NCBI RefSeq assembly: GCF_030717845.1
Contig: NZ_JAUZVZ010000007.1
Coordinates: 120,842 to 184,841, forward strand
Length of the DNA: 64,000 bases
Direction of reading: 5' to 3'
Source of the DNA: Alkalimonas collagenimarina
Lineage (GTDB): Bacteria > Pseudomonadota > Gammaproteobacteria > Enterobacterales > Alteromonadaceae
Below the pieces are notes generated by a model that was given only the letters and a program-made list of their open reading frames with translations, searched no databases and had not been told where the DNA came from. A program made the translations under genes and the position numbers. Positions 1 to 10,800 of this stretch are shown here, one piece after another; within the stretch, counting starts at the first letter, position 1, and each line of letters begins with the position of its first letter.

Positions 1-1008
1 GTTAATGCTGACGAAGCCATGGATGCCCGATGTGGTCGGTAATAACCAACGAGCATAATACAGCAGATCAGGTAACGACTCCGCCGGCCAGCTATAGCCA
101 GAGACAAACAACATGGGCACGGATGTGATCAGTAACAGTTGTAAACCACGCTCTCGGGTCTTAAAGAGGCGGCCTAAAATCAGGGCAAAAGCGGAAATAC
201 AAAGGCAAAAGACGATGGAGAACGCCAGTAAGGTACCAAAATGGCCTATTTTTGAGTAATGCTGCAGTTGGGTGGCTACGATAAAAAAGTACATCGTATT
301 GAGTAAAGCAATGATGGTGAATGTCAGCAGCATGCCAAAATATGCTTTGCTGCCGGTGGGTAGTTGTTTGAGTTCTGTTTGGCGGCCGAGTAACAAGGTG
401 ACGCCAATCAGCAGTGTCTGCTGGATAATCAACACCATGACTGCGGGTACAATCGAGTGGCCATAGCCATCGTGTGGATTAAACAAAGAGCGAGTCTCTA
501 AACGGATCGGTTGCAAACCAGCCATAGCCTGTTGCGTGGATAGGCCCATACTTTGTGCTTTTTGTAAGCTTACTGCGGCTCCCATCATCAGGCTTGCTTC
601 TGTTGCATTCTTTAGTGCTTTGCTGCCAGCCAACAAATAACCACCATGACTGGCAATTTGCACTTCTGCTACCCGGCCTGCCAATAGATCGGTATGAAAG
701 CCTGAAGGAATGATGATCATGGCCATCACATCTCCACGCCATAGCTGCTGCTCTATTGCGCTGGCCTGATCCGTCACTTGTTTTATATCAAGGTTGGGCG
801 ACGCAAACAGCAATCGGCTCAGCGCTCGCGATGAATGGCTGTTATCTTGATCAACCAGAATTGTCGGGACGGACTCCACTTGCTCAAAATGATAGGGTAG
901 TGGGTAAAAAAAGGAATACACCAGACCCGCACCAAAAAGCAACAGAATGGCGCCTTTATCTTTGAAGATGAGTTTCCACGTATAAAGACTATACCCCCAA
1001 ATACTCAT
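1..1008 (-). CDS. ABC-2 type transporter permease, partial (C-terminus outside the window)
   Basis: Reading the minus strand from the ATG at 1008 gives 336 codons without a stop to the window edge, so this is the N-terminal part of one intact gene and not a set of small ORFs. The product starts MSIWGYSLYTW, has an N-terminal membrane segment near residues 20-38, a large periplasmic domain, and then several hydrophobic helices, the layout of YhhJ/YbhS/YbhR-type ABC-2 permeases. It overlaps the upstream permease gene in a TAATG stop/start, so the two are translationally coupled and probably form a heterodimer in the inner membrane. No ATPase gene is visible; it may lie beyond position 1 or be supplied from elsewhere. 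Substrate unknown. Confidence 0.85.
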   Translation of the reverse strand, partial: MSIWGYSLYTWKLIFKDKGAILLLFGAGLVYSFFYPLPYHFEQVESVPTILVDQDNSHSSRALSRLLFASPNLDIKQVTDQASAIEQQLWRGDVMAMIIIPSGFHTDLLAGRVAEVQIASHGGYLLAGSKALKNATEASLMMGAAVSLQKAQSMGLSTQQAMAGLQPIRLETRSLFNPHDGYGHSIVPAVMVLIIQQTLLIGVTLLLGRQTELKQLPTGSKAYFGMLLTFTIIALLNTMYFFIVATQLQHYSKIGHFGTLLAFSIVFCLCISAFALILGRLFKTRERGLQLLLITSVPMLFVSGYSWPAESLPDLLYYARWLLPTTSGIHGFVSIN

Positions 1009-2177
1009 TAACGTGCTCCCCAGCTTTCAGGTTTAAATGCAAAGCGACTTAATAGCCAAAAACCCAGACCGCTTGCGACCACAAGCATGGCAAGCAGAAT
1101 AGCAAGGGGTTGATACACTGCGCTCATAGGGGCTCCCGACATCCATAATTGATTATAGATTTGCAGCCAATGGGTCAGAGGCAAAATACTGGCCCAGTAT
1201 TGCGCAGCATCTGGCATAGCGACCAATGGGAAGGCCTGACCAGAGTAGGCAAACGCTGGGGCACTGTAAAAGCCAGCGAGGCTCAGTCCCATTCTAAAGT
1301 TTCTGGTTGCCGCCACAATAAGCAGGCCCATAGCAATGGCGGCGCTATTCATCAAAACCATGGTCAGCCAAATATTTAGGATATTGCCGCTGTAACTTTG
1401 GGGGGCAAGCTGTTGAAAATATATAATAAATAAAGCAGAGTATAGATTGATGACGATGAAAAAAGGCAAAACTTTTGCAGATAAGGCTATCGCAAGAGAG
1501 TTCTCTGCCGTTTGTAGCCACTGGCCAGCCGTGCCATCGCGCAACTCCCTGCCTACCGCCGACACCACAAGGATCATCGCGATAATATGAAATAATGCAG
1601 GGATCAGGGTGGCAGCTAAAAATACCTCATAATCAGGGCCCTCATTAAACAGAGGGGTAGCATTCACACTGATAGGCATCGCCATGGCTAGACCTGCGTC
1701 GATAAAGATCCCTTGCATTTGTAAACGTTCAAGGCCGATAGCGACCCCAGCAGTCAATGCAGCCCCAGATAAATGCCGTTCAATGGTCGAAGAATAGGTT
1801 GAATACTGGCTGTTGACCTGCAAAACCAGATCCGCCGGTGTGCCGCTGAAAACCTCAGCTTCAAAGCCTTTTGGTACCACTAGCACCGCGTATACTTTGC
1901 GTTTTCGCAGTGCATCTATTGCCTCAGCGTGATCAATGGAACCATGCACCAGTGCTATACCAGGTGCTGCATCTGCAAGCCGAATAAACTGCCGTGATAT
2001 GCTGGTTTGATCGTAATCAACCACCGCAACAGGCAGGCTGTCTGGTTGGCCTGCTGAGAAGATCCACCATATAAAAACGCACAGCAAGGGCATCATGCCT
2101 AGGGTAAGAAATAAGTCACCTTTATCTTTTTTAAGATGACTTAATTCGCGCTTGAGGCTAAGCGCAAAAGCAGCCAT
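1008..2177 (-). CDS. ABC-2 type transporter permease (YhhJ/YbhS-like)
   Basis: 389 residues. There is a cytoplasmic N-terminus, a first membrane helix near residues 23-42, a long periplasmic domain (about 45-185) and five or six C-terminal helices (about 185-375): the ABC2_membrane_3 architecture of YhhJ, YbhR and YbhS. It is the first of two adjacent permeases. Its start overlaps the stop of the HlyD-type adaptor gene (TAATG) and its stop overlaps the next permease start in the same way, so the operon is tightly coupled. Together with the adaptor and the TolC-like channel it should export a drug or other small molecule across both membranes. That role is inferred from family and context. Confidence 0.88.
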   Translation of the reverse strand: MAAFALSLKRELSHLKKDKGDLFLTLGMMPLLCVFIWWIFSAGQPDSLPVAVVDYDQTSISRQFIRLADAAPGIALVHGSIDHAEAIDALRKRKVYAVLVVPKGFEAEVFSGTPADLVLQVNSQYSTYSSTIERHLSGAALTAGVAIGLERLQMQGIFIDAGLAMAMPISVNATPLFNEGPDYEVFLAATLIPALFHIIAMILVVSAVGRELRDGTAGQWLQTAENSLAIALSAKVLPFFIVINLYSALFIIYFQQLAPQSYSGNILNIWLTMVLMNSAAIAMGLLIVAATRNFRMGLSLAGFYSAPAFAYSGQAFPLVAMPDAAQYWASILPLTHWLQIYNQLWMSGAPMSAVYQPLAILLAMLVVASGLGFWLLSRFAFKPESWGAR

Positions 2178-3148
2178 TAATCCTCCAGAGCAAGAACAAC
2201 GGTCATTCCTGCTCTTAGCTGTGCCTTGTTTTCTTTAGGCTTTGCTTCAATTTGAAAGGTCTTCAAATCATAGCCGGGAGTGCCTCGTACTTGCTTCCAG
2301 TTTGCAAAGGACGGCAGTGCACTTAGCTTCGTCACGGTAAACTCAAGTTGCTGTTTTATAGCAGGAACATAGGCGCTAAGTTCAGTGCCTGGCATCATGC
2401 TATTTAGTTTATCTTCCCGAATATTGAACACTACCCACGTATCGGTAGGGTCAATGATGGTCATGACAGGAAAACCTGCAGGAGCTAACTCTCCCTGACG
2501 GATCGCAATGCTCGCCACTTGCCCGGTAATAGGAGAGCGGGCTTGAATTTCGCCTCTAAACGCCTCTACTTCAGCAACAGCTGCAGCTGCCCGTCGATTC
2601 TGAGCGGAAATGGCTCTTAATTGCTCTTCTCTGGCTCCTGAAGACGCCATTGTGTAGACGGCTTCGGCTGCTTTTGCTTGATCTGCACTTGCGGCTGCTT
2701 TGGCCGTGACTTCATCTAAGTGCTGTTGTGATACCAATCCATCGTTGTATAAATTTTGAATGCGAGCGAGGGTGGTCTCCATGAGTTTTTTTTCAATGAG
2801 TGCGCGTTGCCACTCTAAACGTGTCACTTCGATTTCTTCGCTGCGCAGACCCGCTTTTGCTTCATCCTGCATCGCACTTGCGGCATCTTCAGCGGCCTCA
2901 GCTTGTGCCAGTGCAGCATCTAACTCTGGGCTAGTTAGCTCAAATAGCAGCTGTCCAGCTTCCACCATATCGCCTTCTGCGACGTGCAGATGAATTATTC
3001 TGCCGGGTATTTTGCTGGCGATACGAACTTCACGAACCTCAATATCACCATGTAAAAGTTCCTGTTGTGCTTTTGGCCATAACCACCACAGCAGAGCAAG
3101 TAATGAGATGATGATAACTAGAGCAATGATTATTTTTTTGATCTGCAT
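2177..3148 (-). CDS. HlyD-family periplasmic adaptor (membrane fusion protein) of an ABC exporter
   Basis: 323 residues from the ATG at 3148, preceded by AGGGA five bases upstream. A TTG/CTG-type extension to 3172 would overlap the upstream gene and has no better ribosome site. One N-terminal membrane helix (about residues 4-24) anchors it in the inner membrane. A biotinyl-lipoyl-like half (around 40-75, with VAEGDMVEAGQLLFEL) is followed by an alanine-rich coiled-coil hairpin (about 78-195), the second lipoyl half (ARSPITGQVASI, about 212-240) and a beta-barrel region. This is the YbhG/YhiI/EmrA-like pattern. It bridges the TolC-like channel encoded 8 bp upstream and the two ABC-2 permeases downstream. 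Confidence 0.9.
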   Translation of the reverse strand: MQIKKIIIALVIIISLLALLWWLWPKAQQELLHGDIEVREVRIASKIPGRIIHLHVAEGDMVEAGQLLFELTSPELDAALAQAEAAEDAASAMQDEAKAGLRSEEIEVTRLEWQRALIEKKLMETTLARIQNLYNDGLVSQQHLDEVTAKAAASADQAKAAEAVYTMASSGAREEQLRAISAQNRRAAAAVAEVEAFRGEIQARSPITGQVASIAIRQGELAPAGFPVMTIIDPTDTWVVFNIREDKLNSMMPGTELSAYVPAIKQQLEFTVTKLSALPSFANWKQVRGTPGYDLKTFQIEAKPKENKAQLRAGMTVVLALED

Positions 3149-3156
3149 AACATTCC

Positions 3157-4503
3157 CTAAAACGTAGAGCACATATCGTGCTGTGCCAGCGATGGTAAAA
3201 TTTCAACAAGAAGCTCCGGTTGCCCCGTGAGCTGAGTTAACTGCGCCAGTGCGCTGATATATAGGAAAGCAGCATTCAGAGCCTTTACTTCGGTAGCGGC
3301 TAGCCTGAGCTGTGCATCGGTCACTTCGAGTGAGGTAGCCAGCCCTTCCTCGAACGCTCTATGTTGCAAGCGGCTATGCTCTGTAGCCAGATCAATGTCA
3401 TGCTGCAGTAACTGAAATTGTTCAAGATGCTCTTGAACCGCACGATATGAACTTTCTATGGCTAGCTTCACATCCGCATCGGCTTGTTCTTTGGTCAGCT
3501 TTACCTGTTCTTGCCGCATTCGTGCCGAATCGATACTCGCATTTCTGTTGACAGGGGTCGTGAAGTTGTAGCGCATGCCTACACCCACACTCCAGTCTGG
3601 CTCGGTAAGCGGAGTGGCGGAGCGGTTTAAATCATAAGAGGCTGCGACAAAAAACTCGGGGCGCTTTTTCCCTTGTTCAATAGCGATCAACTTAGAGGTT
3701 TGTTTCAACTTTTCAGCCAGCTGTTGATAAATAGGGTTGCCACTTCGAGCCTGACTCACAAACCAGTCTGGGCTATTAGAAAGCGCAACCGGCACGGGGA
3801 GCTTGGTTGATAAACAATCAAAGGTATCTGTTTCTATTAGATTTTTCAATGCAGCTTGAATGTCACTGTATTGACGCTTTGCTAAAAGTAATTCTCTATT
3901 CGCCTCGGCATAGGCAACATCCGCTTGCATTTTACCAAGCTCTGTAATCAGGCCTTCTTCTTGAAAGCGTTTTGCTCTGTTCACATGCATGGATATCGTA
4001 TCCAGCGTTTTTTCACGAACCGAGACGACTTGCCGCATCATTTGGTTCGAAAAGTAGAGATCAGATAATCGCTTTAATAACTGAAGCTGCAGTATTTTTT
4101 GCTCGGCTTGTGCTTCGGATAGTCTGGAGGATGCTAGTTGCTGGGTCGCTTTCGTTCTACCTCCTGTGTATAGAGGCCAGATCACGCTTACTTGTGAGCG
4201 TAAACCGCTTTTGTTGATGTCGAGATCAGCTCTTTCGTTTACAAAGGGAATGGTAAACGAGACGTCTTTTTCGTAAGCTATCCCTGCAACCAATATACTA
4301 ACCTGAGGTAAGTTCAGGTCATCTAATGCTTTTCGCTCAGCTTCTCTGGCTTTGATGTCAGCTTGCTGGATCAATACTTGTCGTACATCAACCAATCGCT
4401 GTTCTGCCTGACTAAAGCTGAGCGTTCGCTCTGCAGCAGTTAATGATAACGACGCCAGCGACAGAGCAGCAACCAGCAAGCGGCATTTCAAAGGAGCGAG
4501 CAT
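3157..4503 (-). CDS. TolC-family outer membrane efflux protein
   Basis: 448 residues with a signal peptide (about 1-23, ending near SLTAAERT). Two long amphipathic alpha-helical repeats carry the usual tyrosine- and glycine-containing strands (WPLYTGGRTKATQQLASS and YNFTTPVNRN), typical of OEP/TolC trimeric channels. The ATG at 4503 has GAGG five bases upstream. It is first in a minus-strand operon with an HlyD-type adaptor and two ABC-2 permeases, so it is probably the dedicated outer-membrane exit duct. The promoter should lie in 4504-4757, shared with the divergent ABC exporter gene. Confidence 0.9.
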   Translation of the reverse strand: MLAPLKCRLLVAALSLASLSLTAAERTLSFSQAEQRLVDVRQVLIQQADIKAREAERKALDDLNLPQVSILVAGIAYEKDVSFTIPFVNERADLDINKSGLRSQVSVIWPLYTGGRTKATQQLASSRLSEAQAEQKILQLQLLKRLSDLYFSNQMMRQVVSVREKTLDTISMHVNRAKRFQEEGLITELGKMQADVAYAEANRELLLAKRQYSDIQAALKNLIETDTFDCLSTKLPVPVALSNSPDWFVSQARSGNPIYQQLAEKLKQTSKLIAIEQGKKRPEFFVAASYDLNRSATPLTEPDWSVGVGMRYNFTTPVNRNASIDSARMRQEQVKLTKEQADADVKLAIESSYRAVQEHLEQFQLLQHDIDLATEHSRLQHRAFEEGLATSLEVTDAQLRLAATEVKALNAAFLYISALAQLTQLTGQPELLVEILPSLAQHDMCSTF

Positions 4504-4643
4504 ACAACCTCACAAACAAATCATAATGAATAACTGGACAGCAGTGTTTTGGTACCGTCGGTCATGTGTTTACTAATTTTTGCTACATCGGCTTCAATGG
4601 CTTTGGATGTTCGCTTAACTCATTCAGAACAAATAAAAATATA

Positions 4644-4707
4644 GTTCATATTGTTAGTAAATGTGAACATACCTACAGTATTGAAAACATCAGTATTGCA
4701 TCAATAC
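4644..4707. promoter_or_regulatory. Divergent intergenic region with two palindromes (candidate operators)
   Basis: The 254-bp gap between the efflux operon and the exporter gene is AT-rich. GTTCATAT at 4644-4651 and ATGTGAAC at 4661-4668 form a dyad with one mismatch. GTATTG-CAT-CAATAC at 4693-4707 is a perfect dyad. Efflux operons are often repressed by TetR-, MarR- or MerR-type proteins binding such sites, but no regulator gene lies in the window. The function is inferred. Confidence 0.35.
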
Positions 4708-4757
4708 CTGTTTTGCTTTTACTGTACACCACCTTATGAATTCAAAAAGATACTGTT

Positions 4758-6560
4758 ATGCGCGGAATGCGAAGCACAGCCAAGCAGCCAGAACCGACAA
4801 AGCGTAATTATGCCATGTCATTAAAGCAAAGTATTCAGACGCTTTGGCCTTATTTAATGGCATTTAAAGGTCGTGTGCTGATGGCATTGCTTTGTCTGGT
4901 AGCGGCAAAAGCCGCTACCTTGCTTTTGCCTTGGGCGCTGAAAGAAATCGTGGATGCCGTGGATGGTCAGCGGCAGCAGTTACTCATGATCCCTGTAGGC
5001 CTGGTGGTGCTGTATGGCTTATTACGTTTTGCTACGGTGTTTTTAGGCGAGTTGCGTGATGCTTTGTTTGGCCGTGTGACTGAGCATGCTATGCGTCAGC
5101 TGGGCTTAAAAGTATTTCAACACTTGCACAGCTTGGAGCTGTCGTTTCATTTAGATAGGCAAACGGGTGGCATCAGCCGGGATATTGAGCGCGGTACCAA
5201 TGGTTTAAGCTTTTTGATGCGTTTCCTGATGTTCAACATTGTGCCGACACTATTTGAGATTTTAGCGGTCGCGATGATTTTTGCCGTGGTGTTTTCACCT
5301 ATCTACGCCTTGATCATGCTGTTGGCAGTTGGCTTGTATATTTTCTTTACCATTTTTGTCACCGAATGGCGTAATGCCTTTATTCGAGCGGCTAATCAGG
5401 CCGACAACACCACCAATAGCCGGGCTGTTGATAGCTTGCTGAATTACGAAACCGTCAAGTACTTCAACAACGAAGCCTACGAAGCGAAAATTTACGATGG
5501 CTTTTTGGCCAACTGGGAGCAAGCCCGGTTAAAAAACCGCTTGAGCTTGCTGGTACTGAATTCAGGCCAGGCACTGCTGATTGCGCTCGCGATGACGGCT
5601 CTGATGTGGTTGGCGGTGGCAGAAGTGGTGGCTGGCACCTTAAGTATTGGTGGCTTGGTAATGCTCAATGCTTATTTGTTGCAGCTGTTTATGCCGCTGA
5701 ATTTCCTTGGCTTTGTGTATCGGGAAATTCGCCGTGCAGTCACGGATTTGGAGAATATGCTGGGATTGCTGACTCGTAACCCCAGCATTGCAGATAAAGC
5801 GGAAGCCACTGAGCTTCAAATTAGCGGGGGGTGTATTTCGTTTCAACAGGTTAGTTTTGCTTACCAAGCCGACAGGCCAGTGTTGCATCAACTGAGTTTT
5901 GCGGTAGGAAGCGGCCAAAAAATCGCCATTGTTGGGGCTTCCGGTGCCGGCAAAAGTACCATTGCTCGCTTGCTGTACCGTTTTTATGATGTTCAGGCTG
6001 GTCAGATCCTGATTGATGGGCAGGATATTCAAACGGTTACGTTGGAGTCGTTGCGCCAAGCCATTGCCATTGTACCGCAGGATACCGTGCTATTTAATAG
6101 CAGTATTCGCGATAATATAGCCTATGCAAAACCGGACGCTGCAGCCGAAATGATTGACAAAGCCATTGACATGGCCCACTTACGGGATTTTATTAATAGC
6201 TTGCCTGATGGCGATCAAACTCAGGTTGGGGAGCGTGGCTTGAAAGTGTCCGGCGGCGAAAAGCAGCGCATTGCTATTGCCCGTGCCATTGTAAAAGGGG
6301 CGCCTATTTTGGTATTTGATGAAGCAACTTCTTCTTTGGATTCATTGTCTGAGCAAGCCATTTTATCGGCAATGCGCGATGTCGCCAGGCAGCATACCAG
6401 CCTGGTGATAGCGCACCGCTTGTCTACAGTAACCGATGCTGATTGCATTGTGGTGCTGCGCCAGGGGCATGTGGTGGAGCAGGGGACGCATCAGCAATTG
6501 CTAGCTCAAGCAGGCGAATATGCCCGGATGTGGCAGCAGCAGGCGCAGCAGAAAAAATAA
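4758..6560 (+). CDS. ABC transporter, fused permease and ATPase (Atm1/HMT1-type exporter)
   Basis: 600 residues. An N-terminal six-helix ABC_membrane domain (about 30-320) is followed by an ATPase with Walker A GASGAGKST at about 393-401, the signature VSGGEKQR near 497, Walker B with the catalytic glutamate (LVFDEATSSLD) near 518, and the H-loop AHRLST. The segment around NYETVKYFNNEAYE is characteristic of the Atm1/ABCB7/HMT1 group, which exports glutathione- or sulfur-linked compounds or metals. It is a homodimer-forming half transporter of the inner membrane. The start is uncertain: the ATGs at 4758, 4767 and 4815 are all possible and none has a strong ribosome site. It stands alone, 9 bp from an unrelated-looking CoA-transferase gene with which it may be cotranscribed. 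Confidence 0.88.
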   Translation: MRGMRSTAKQPEPTKRNYAMSLKQSIQTLWPYLMAFKGRVLMALLCLVAAKAATLLLPWALKEIVDAVDGQRQQLLMIPVGLVVLYGLLRFATVFLGELRDALFGRVTEHAMRQLGLKVFQHLHSLELSFHLDRQTGGISRDIERGTNGLSFLMRFLMFNIVPTLFEILAVAMIFAVVFSPIYALIMLLAVGLYIFFTIFVTEWRNAFIRAANQADNTTNSRAVDSLLNYETVKYFNNEAYEAKIYDGFLANWEQARLKNRLSLLVLNSGQALLIALAMTALMWLAVAEVVAGTLSIGGLVMLNAYLLQLFMPLNFLGFVYREIRRAVTDLENMLGLLTRNPSIADKAEATELQISGGCISFQQVSFAYQADRPVLHQLSFAVGSGQKIAIVGASGAGKSTIARLLYRFYDVQAGQILIDGQDIQTVTLESLRQAIAIVPQDTVLFNSSIRDNIAYAKPDAAAEMIDKAIDMAHLRDFINSLPDGDQTQVGERGLKVSGGEKQRIAIARAIVKGAPILVFDEATSSLDSLSEQAILSAMRDVARQHTSLVIAHRLSTVTDADCIVVLRQGHVVEQGTHQQLLAQAGEYARMWQQQAQQKK

Positions 6561-6599
6561 CCATTATGCTTGTTTAGTCGCACAACGAAGGAGCGAATG

Positions 6600-7784
6600 A
6601 TGTCCGGCCCACTGCAAGGTATAAAAGTATTGGATCTCAGCCGAATTCTGGCCGGGCCCTGGGCCAGCCAGGTGTTGGCCGATTATGGTGCTGAGGTCTG
6701 GAAGGTGGAAAAGCCGGGCGAGGGCGATGATACCCGGCGCTGGGGGCCGCCTTTTCTAAAAGATGTTGCTGGTAATAACACCGGCCAGTCGGCCTATTTT
6801 CTCTGCGCCAATCGTGGCAAGCAATCGTTGTGCATTGATATCAGCACAGCAGCCGGGCAGCAGCAAATAAAAGCACTGGTTCGCGAAGCTGATGTTCTAC
6901 TGGAAAACTACAAAGTAGGCGGCCTGAAGCAATACGGGCTGGATTACTCCAGCCTGAAAGCATTGAACCCCACACTGATTTATTGCTCCATCACCGGTTT
7001 TGGCCAGACCGGCCCTTATGCAGCGCAAGCTGGGTACGATGCCATGATTCAGGCGATGGGCGGTTTGATGAGCATTACTGGGGAACCCGATGGCTGTGCA
7101 GGGGCCGGCCCACAGAAAGTGGGGGTGGCGGTGGTCGATTTGATGACCGGTATGTACGCTGTGTCTGCCATACTGGCAGCACTGCATCATCGCCATCAAA
7201 GCGGCGAAGGCCAACACATCGATTTAGCCTTACTGGATACGCAAGTGGCTTGGCTGGCTAATCAAGCATCGAACTATTTGGTCAGTGGCGAAATACCCGG
7301 TCGGTTAGGCACTGCTCATCCGAATATCGTGCCGTATCAGGTGATGCAGGTGAACGATGGCTTTATTATGTTGGCGGTTGGTAATGATGCTCAGTTTCAG
7401 CGCTGCTGTCAGGCGCTGGGTTGTACTGAATTGGCGGTGGATCCTCGTTTTATTAGTAACAGCAACCGGGTCCGGCATCGGGAGCAATTGATCCCATTAT
7501 TGGCTGGTTATCTACTTAAAAATAGTATGGCTCACTGGTTGCAAGCATTCAGCAGCGCTAAGGTGCCATGTGGGCCAGTCAATGATTTGGCGCAGGTGTT
7601 TCAGCATCCACAGGTGCAAGCTCGGGCCATGCAGTTTGAGCTGCAGCACGCCAAAGGCTATAAGGTACCGATGGTAGCCAATCCGGTAAAGTTCTCGGCC
7701 ACACCGCTGAGTTACCAGCAAGCCCCACCGGAGCTGGGGGAGCACACCGATCAGCTTTTAAACAAACAGCATAAAACGCCATGA
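6600..7784 (+). CDS. CaiB/BaiF family (class III) CoA-transferase
   Basis: 394 residues from the ATG at 6600, chosen because AAGGAG at 6588-6593 lies six bases upstream; the adjacent ATG at 6597 would be only three bases away. The N-terminal motif (GIKVLDLSRILAGPWASQ), the stretch RGKQSLCIDI and Asp at about residue 180 in VAVVDLMTGM match the family, where that Asp carries the acyl-CoA intermediate. The family moves CoA between carboxylic acids (formyl-, succinyl- or carnitine-type substrates). Nothing nearby identifies the substrate. It follows the exporter gene closely, so an operon is possible. Confidence 0.88.
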   Translation: MSGPLQGIKVLDLSRILAGPWASQVLADYGAEVWKVEKPGEGDDTRRWGPPFLKDVAGNNTGQSAYFLCANRGKQSLCIDISTAAGQQQIKALVREADVLLENYKVGGLKQYGLDYSSLKALNPTLIYCSITGFGQTGPYAAQAGYDAMIQAMGGLMSITGEPDGCAGAGPQKVGVAVVDLMTGMYAVSAILAALHHRHQSGEGQHIDLALLDTQVAWLANQASNYLVSGEIPGRLGTAHPNIVPYQVMQVNDGFIMLAVGNDAQFQRCCQALGCTELAVDPRFISNSNRVRHREQLIPLLAGYLLKNSMAHWLQAFSSAKVPCGPVNDLAQVFQHPQVQARAMQFELQHAKGYKVPMVANPVKFSATPLSYQQAPPELGEHTDQLLNKQHKTP

Positions 7785-7860
7785 AAACGCTGATGTTTAC
7801 TTTTTGATTGTGGTAGCCTAAATCTTCGTTTAAGCATTCAACGTTGGATACAGCAAGCAG

Positions 7861-10800
7861 ATGACAGCACAGCACTGGCCGACCGGCTTTATGGTATTGC
7901 AAAGCAACCGACTTGAAGCCATGCGTGATGTGATGGTGAGCTGGACTCAACAGTACCCGTTAAAGCCGCTGGAGTCTGAAGTCTTTCTGGTGCAGAGCAA
8001 TGGTATTGCTCAGTGGCTAAAACTGGCTTTGGCAGCGCCAATCGCCGAGGGTGGGCAGGGCATTGCGGCGGCGGTGAAAACCGAGCTGCCCGGCCGTTTT
8101 CTATGGCAGGCATACCGCGCGGTATTGCCGGAACTTCCCGATAGTTCGCCTTACAGCAAAGAAGCGATGAGTTGGCGGCTGTATCGATTACTGGCCGACT
8201 TGCCTGATGATGCCTTGATGCAACCGCTGAATGGTTTTTTAGCCAAAGACCCAACCGACCCAAGACGTCGCTACCAACTGGCATTAAAGCTCGCGGATCT
8301 GTTCGATCAGTATCAGGTGTATCGGGCCGACTGGCTGCAGGATTGGCAAGCAGGTCAGGATCGTATCGATCACAAAGCCATCCCTGCCAATCAAGGCTGG
8401 CAGCCTGTGCTATGGCGTTTATTGCTGCAGGATATCCAGCAAGCGGGCATCGAAGGCTTGAGCCGCTCTCAGGTGCATCAGCAATTTCTAACCCGCTGCA
8501 TGCAGTTAACCGAACGGCCCACCGCGCTGCCACGACGAGTTATTGTCTTTGGCATCTCTTCTCTGCCGAAACAAACGCTGGATGCACTCAAAGCCATTGC
8601 TGCCTTCAGTCAGGTGCTGCTCTTTGTCAATAATCCTTGTCAGGAGTACTGGGGCGATCTGGTGGATGGTCGCGATCTGTTCAAGCAAGAATACCGCCGC
8701 TCACGGCGCAGCAGTCAGCACCGCTTAAATACCTTAACGGAAGATGCTTTGCATCTTGCGGGCCATCCGTTATTGGCTTCGCTGGGTAAACAAGGGCGGG
8801 ATTATTTGCACCTGCTGGATGAACTGGATCAGACCGGGGAGTACCACAGCTACTTTGATGGCAAAATCGATTTGTTCGAATCGCCCGGTGAAGATAGCAT
8901 ACTGCAACAGTTGCAGTTCGACATGTTGCAGCTGCATTCAGCACAAGAGCGCGCCGAGCTGCAAACTGAGCCGGTAGCGATTGACGATAGTTTACAATTT
9001 ATTCGTTGCCACAGCCCGTTGCGTGAAATTGAAGTGCTGCACGATCAATTATTGGCCACTTTTGCACAGGCCAAAGCCGCGGGTCAGCCTTTGCAGCCAA
9101 AAGATGTGCTGGTGATGGTGCCGGATATTAATCAATATGCCCCCTATATTGCGGCTACCTTTGGGCGATTAGAGCGCGACGATCCACGTTATCTGCCCTT
9201 TCATATTGCCGATCAGGGCTTACGCCACCGCAATAGTTTGTTGGTGGCATTTGAAACCCTACTGGCATTGCCTGAGGCGCGCTTTCATGTATCAGACATG
9301 CTGGATTTTCTCGATACGCCGGCATTATGCACTCGGTTTGCGCTAAGCACGGCAGATTTAAAGCGGCTGAAACACTGGATCAAAGGCGCTAACATTCGCT
9401 GGGGGCTGGATGCTAAGCAGCGACAGAGTCTGGGTTTGCCGGCTGACTTAGAGCAAAACAGCTGGCTCTTTGGTTTAAAGCGCATGCTGCTTGGCTATGT
9501 CAGTGGCCCGAGCGAAAGCTGGCATCAGATCCAGCCTTATGATGAAGTGACTGGATTGGATGCGGCCTTGGTTGGCCCTTTAGCTCAGTTACTTGAACAG
9601 CTGCAGCACAGTTGGCGAACGTTGCAGCAAAGCCATGTGGTCGCTGAATGGCTAGAACTGCTGCACGGTTTGCTGGAACAATATTTTGTGCCAGAAAGTC
9701 AGGACGATGTAGCGGCGGTGAGCCGCATTAAAACGCAGCTGACGACGTGGGCAGAGCAAGTAGAGCAAAGTGGTTTGACAGAAGAGCCATTGGCGCTCGA
9801 CATTGTGCGTGATGCGCTATTGGCTGATTTGGATAAACCGAGCTTGCAGCAACGGTTTTTGGCCGGTGCTGTCAATTTTGCCACCCTGATGCCAATGCGG
9901 GCGATCCCATTTCAGCAGATCTGGCTGCTTGGCATGAATGATGGTGACTATCCGCGCAGTGTAAAGGCGGCTGACTTTGATTTGATGGCATTGCAATACC
10001 GCCCGGGTGACCGCTCGCGGCGCGATGATGATAATTACTTATTTTTAGAAGCTTTATTAGCTGCCCGGCAAAAGCTGGTGATTAGCTGGGTCGGTTTTAG
10101 TATTCGCGATAATACCGAAAAGCCGCCGTCGGTGCTGGTAGGGCAATTACGGGATTACCTGAAAGCGGCCTATCCACAACAAGATATGCTGCAGCAATTG
10201 ACGCTGGATCAGCCGTTGCAACCCTTCAGTCGGCGCTATTTTCTATCCGACAAACAATCAGAAAGTCAGCCCGGCCGTGATAAGCGGCTGTTTAGCTACG
10301 CTCACGAATGGCGTTCTGCACTTGAGCCGCAGCATGTTGTGTATGAGGATGCGTCCACACTTTGTTTTGCCGCGCAACCGGCAGAGATCAGCCTGCAGGA
10401 TCTCGCGGGTTTTTTACGCCACCCGGCACGCGTCTTGCTGCAAAAAAGGCTTGGGGTGTATCTGCGTGATGGGGCGGATGAGCGAGTTGATGATGAAATG
10501 TTCCAGTCTGCTGGACTCGAGGGGTGGGCGCTGGATGATAAATTAGTCTTGGCGGTATCGCAGGCATTGCAGCACACCTGTTCGCAACACGATAAAGCGG
10601 ATCAAAGCTCAGCACAGCAGGCGATGACAGAACAAGTCAGCGCCGTAGTGGCAAAAGAAGCCACCCGACTGCGCGAAGCTGGTGAGTTTCCGTTAGGTGC
10701 TTTTGGTGATGTGCTGTGGCAGCAGAAAACCAGCGAATTAACGCCGACCTTTCAGCGCTGGATGGAGCTAAGGCAGCAATCGACCCCACTTACGGAGCGG

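Noticed and set aside
1..1008. Several short ORFs suggesting a broken gene at the window start
   Set aside because: The minus-strand frame is open from 1008 to 1 with no stop, and reads as one ABC-2 permease; the short ORFs are shadows.
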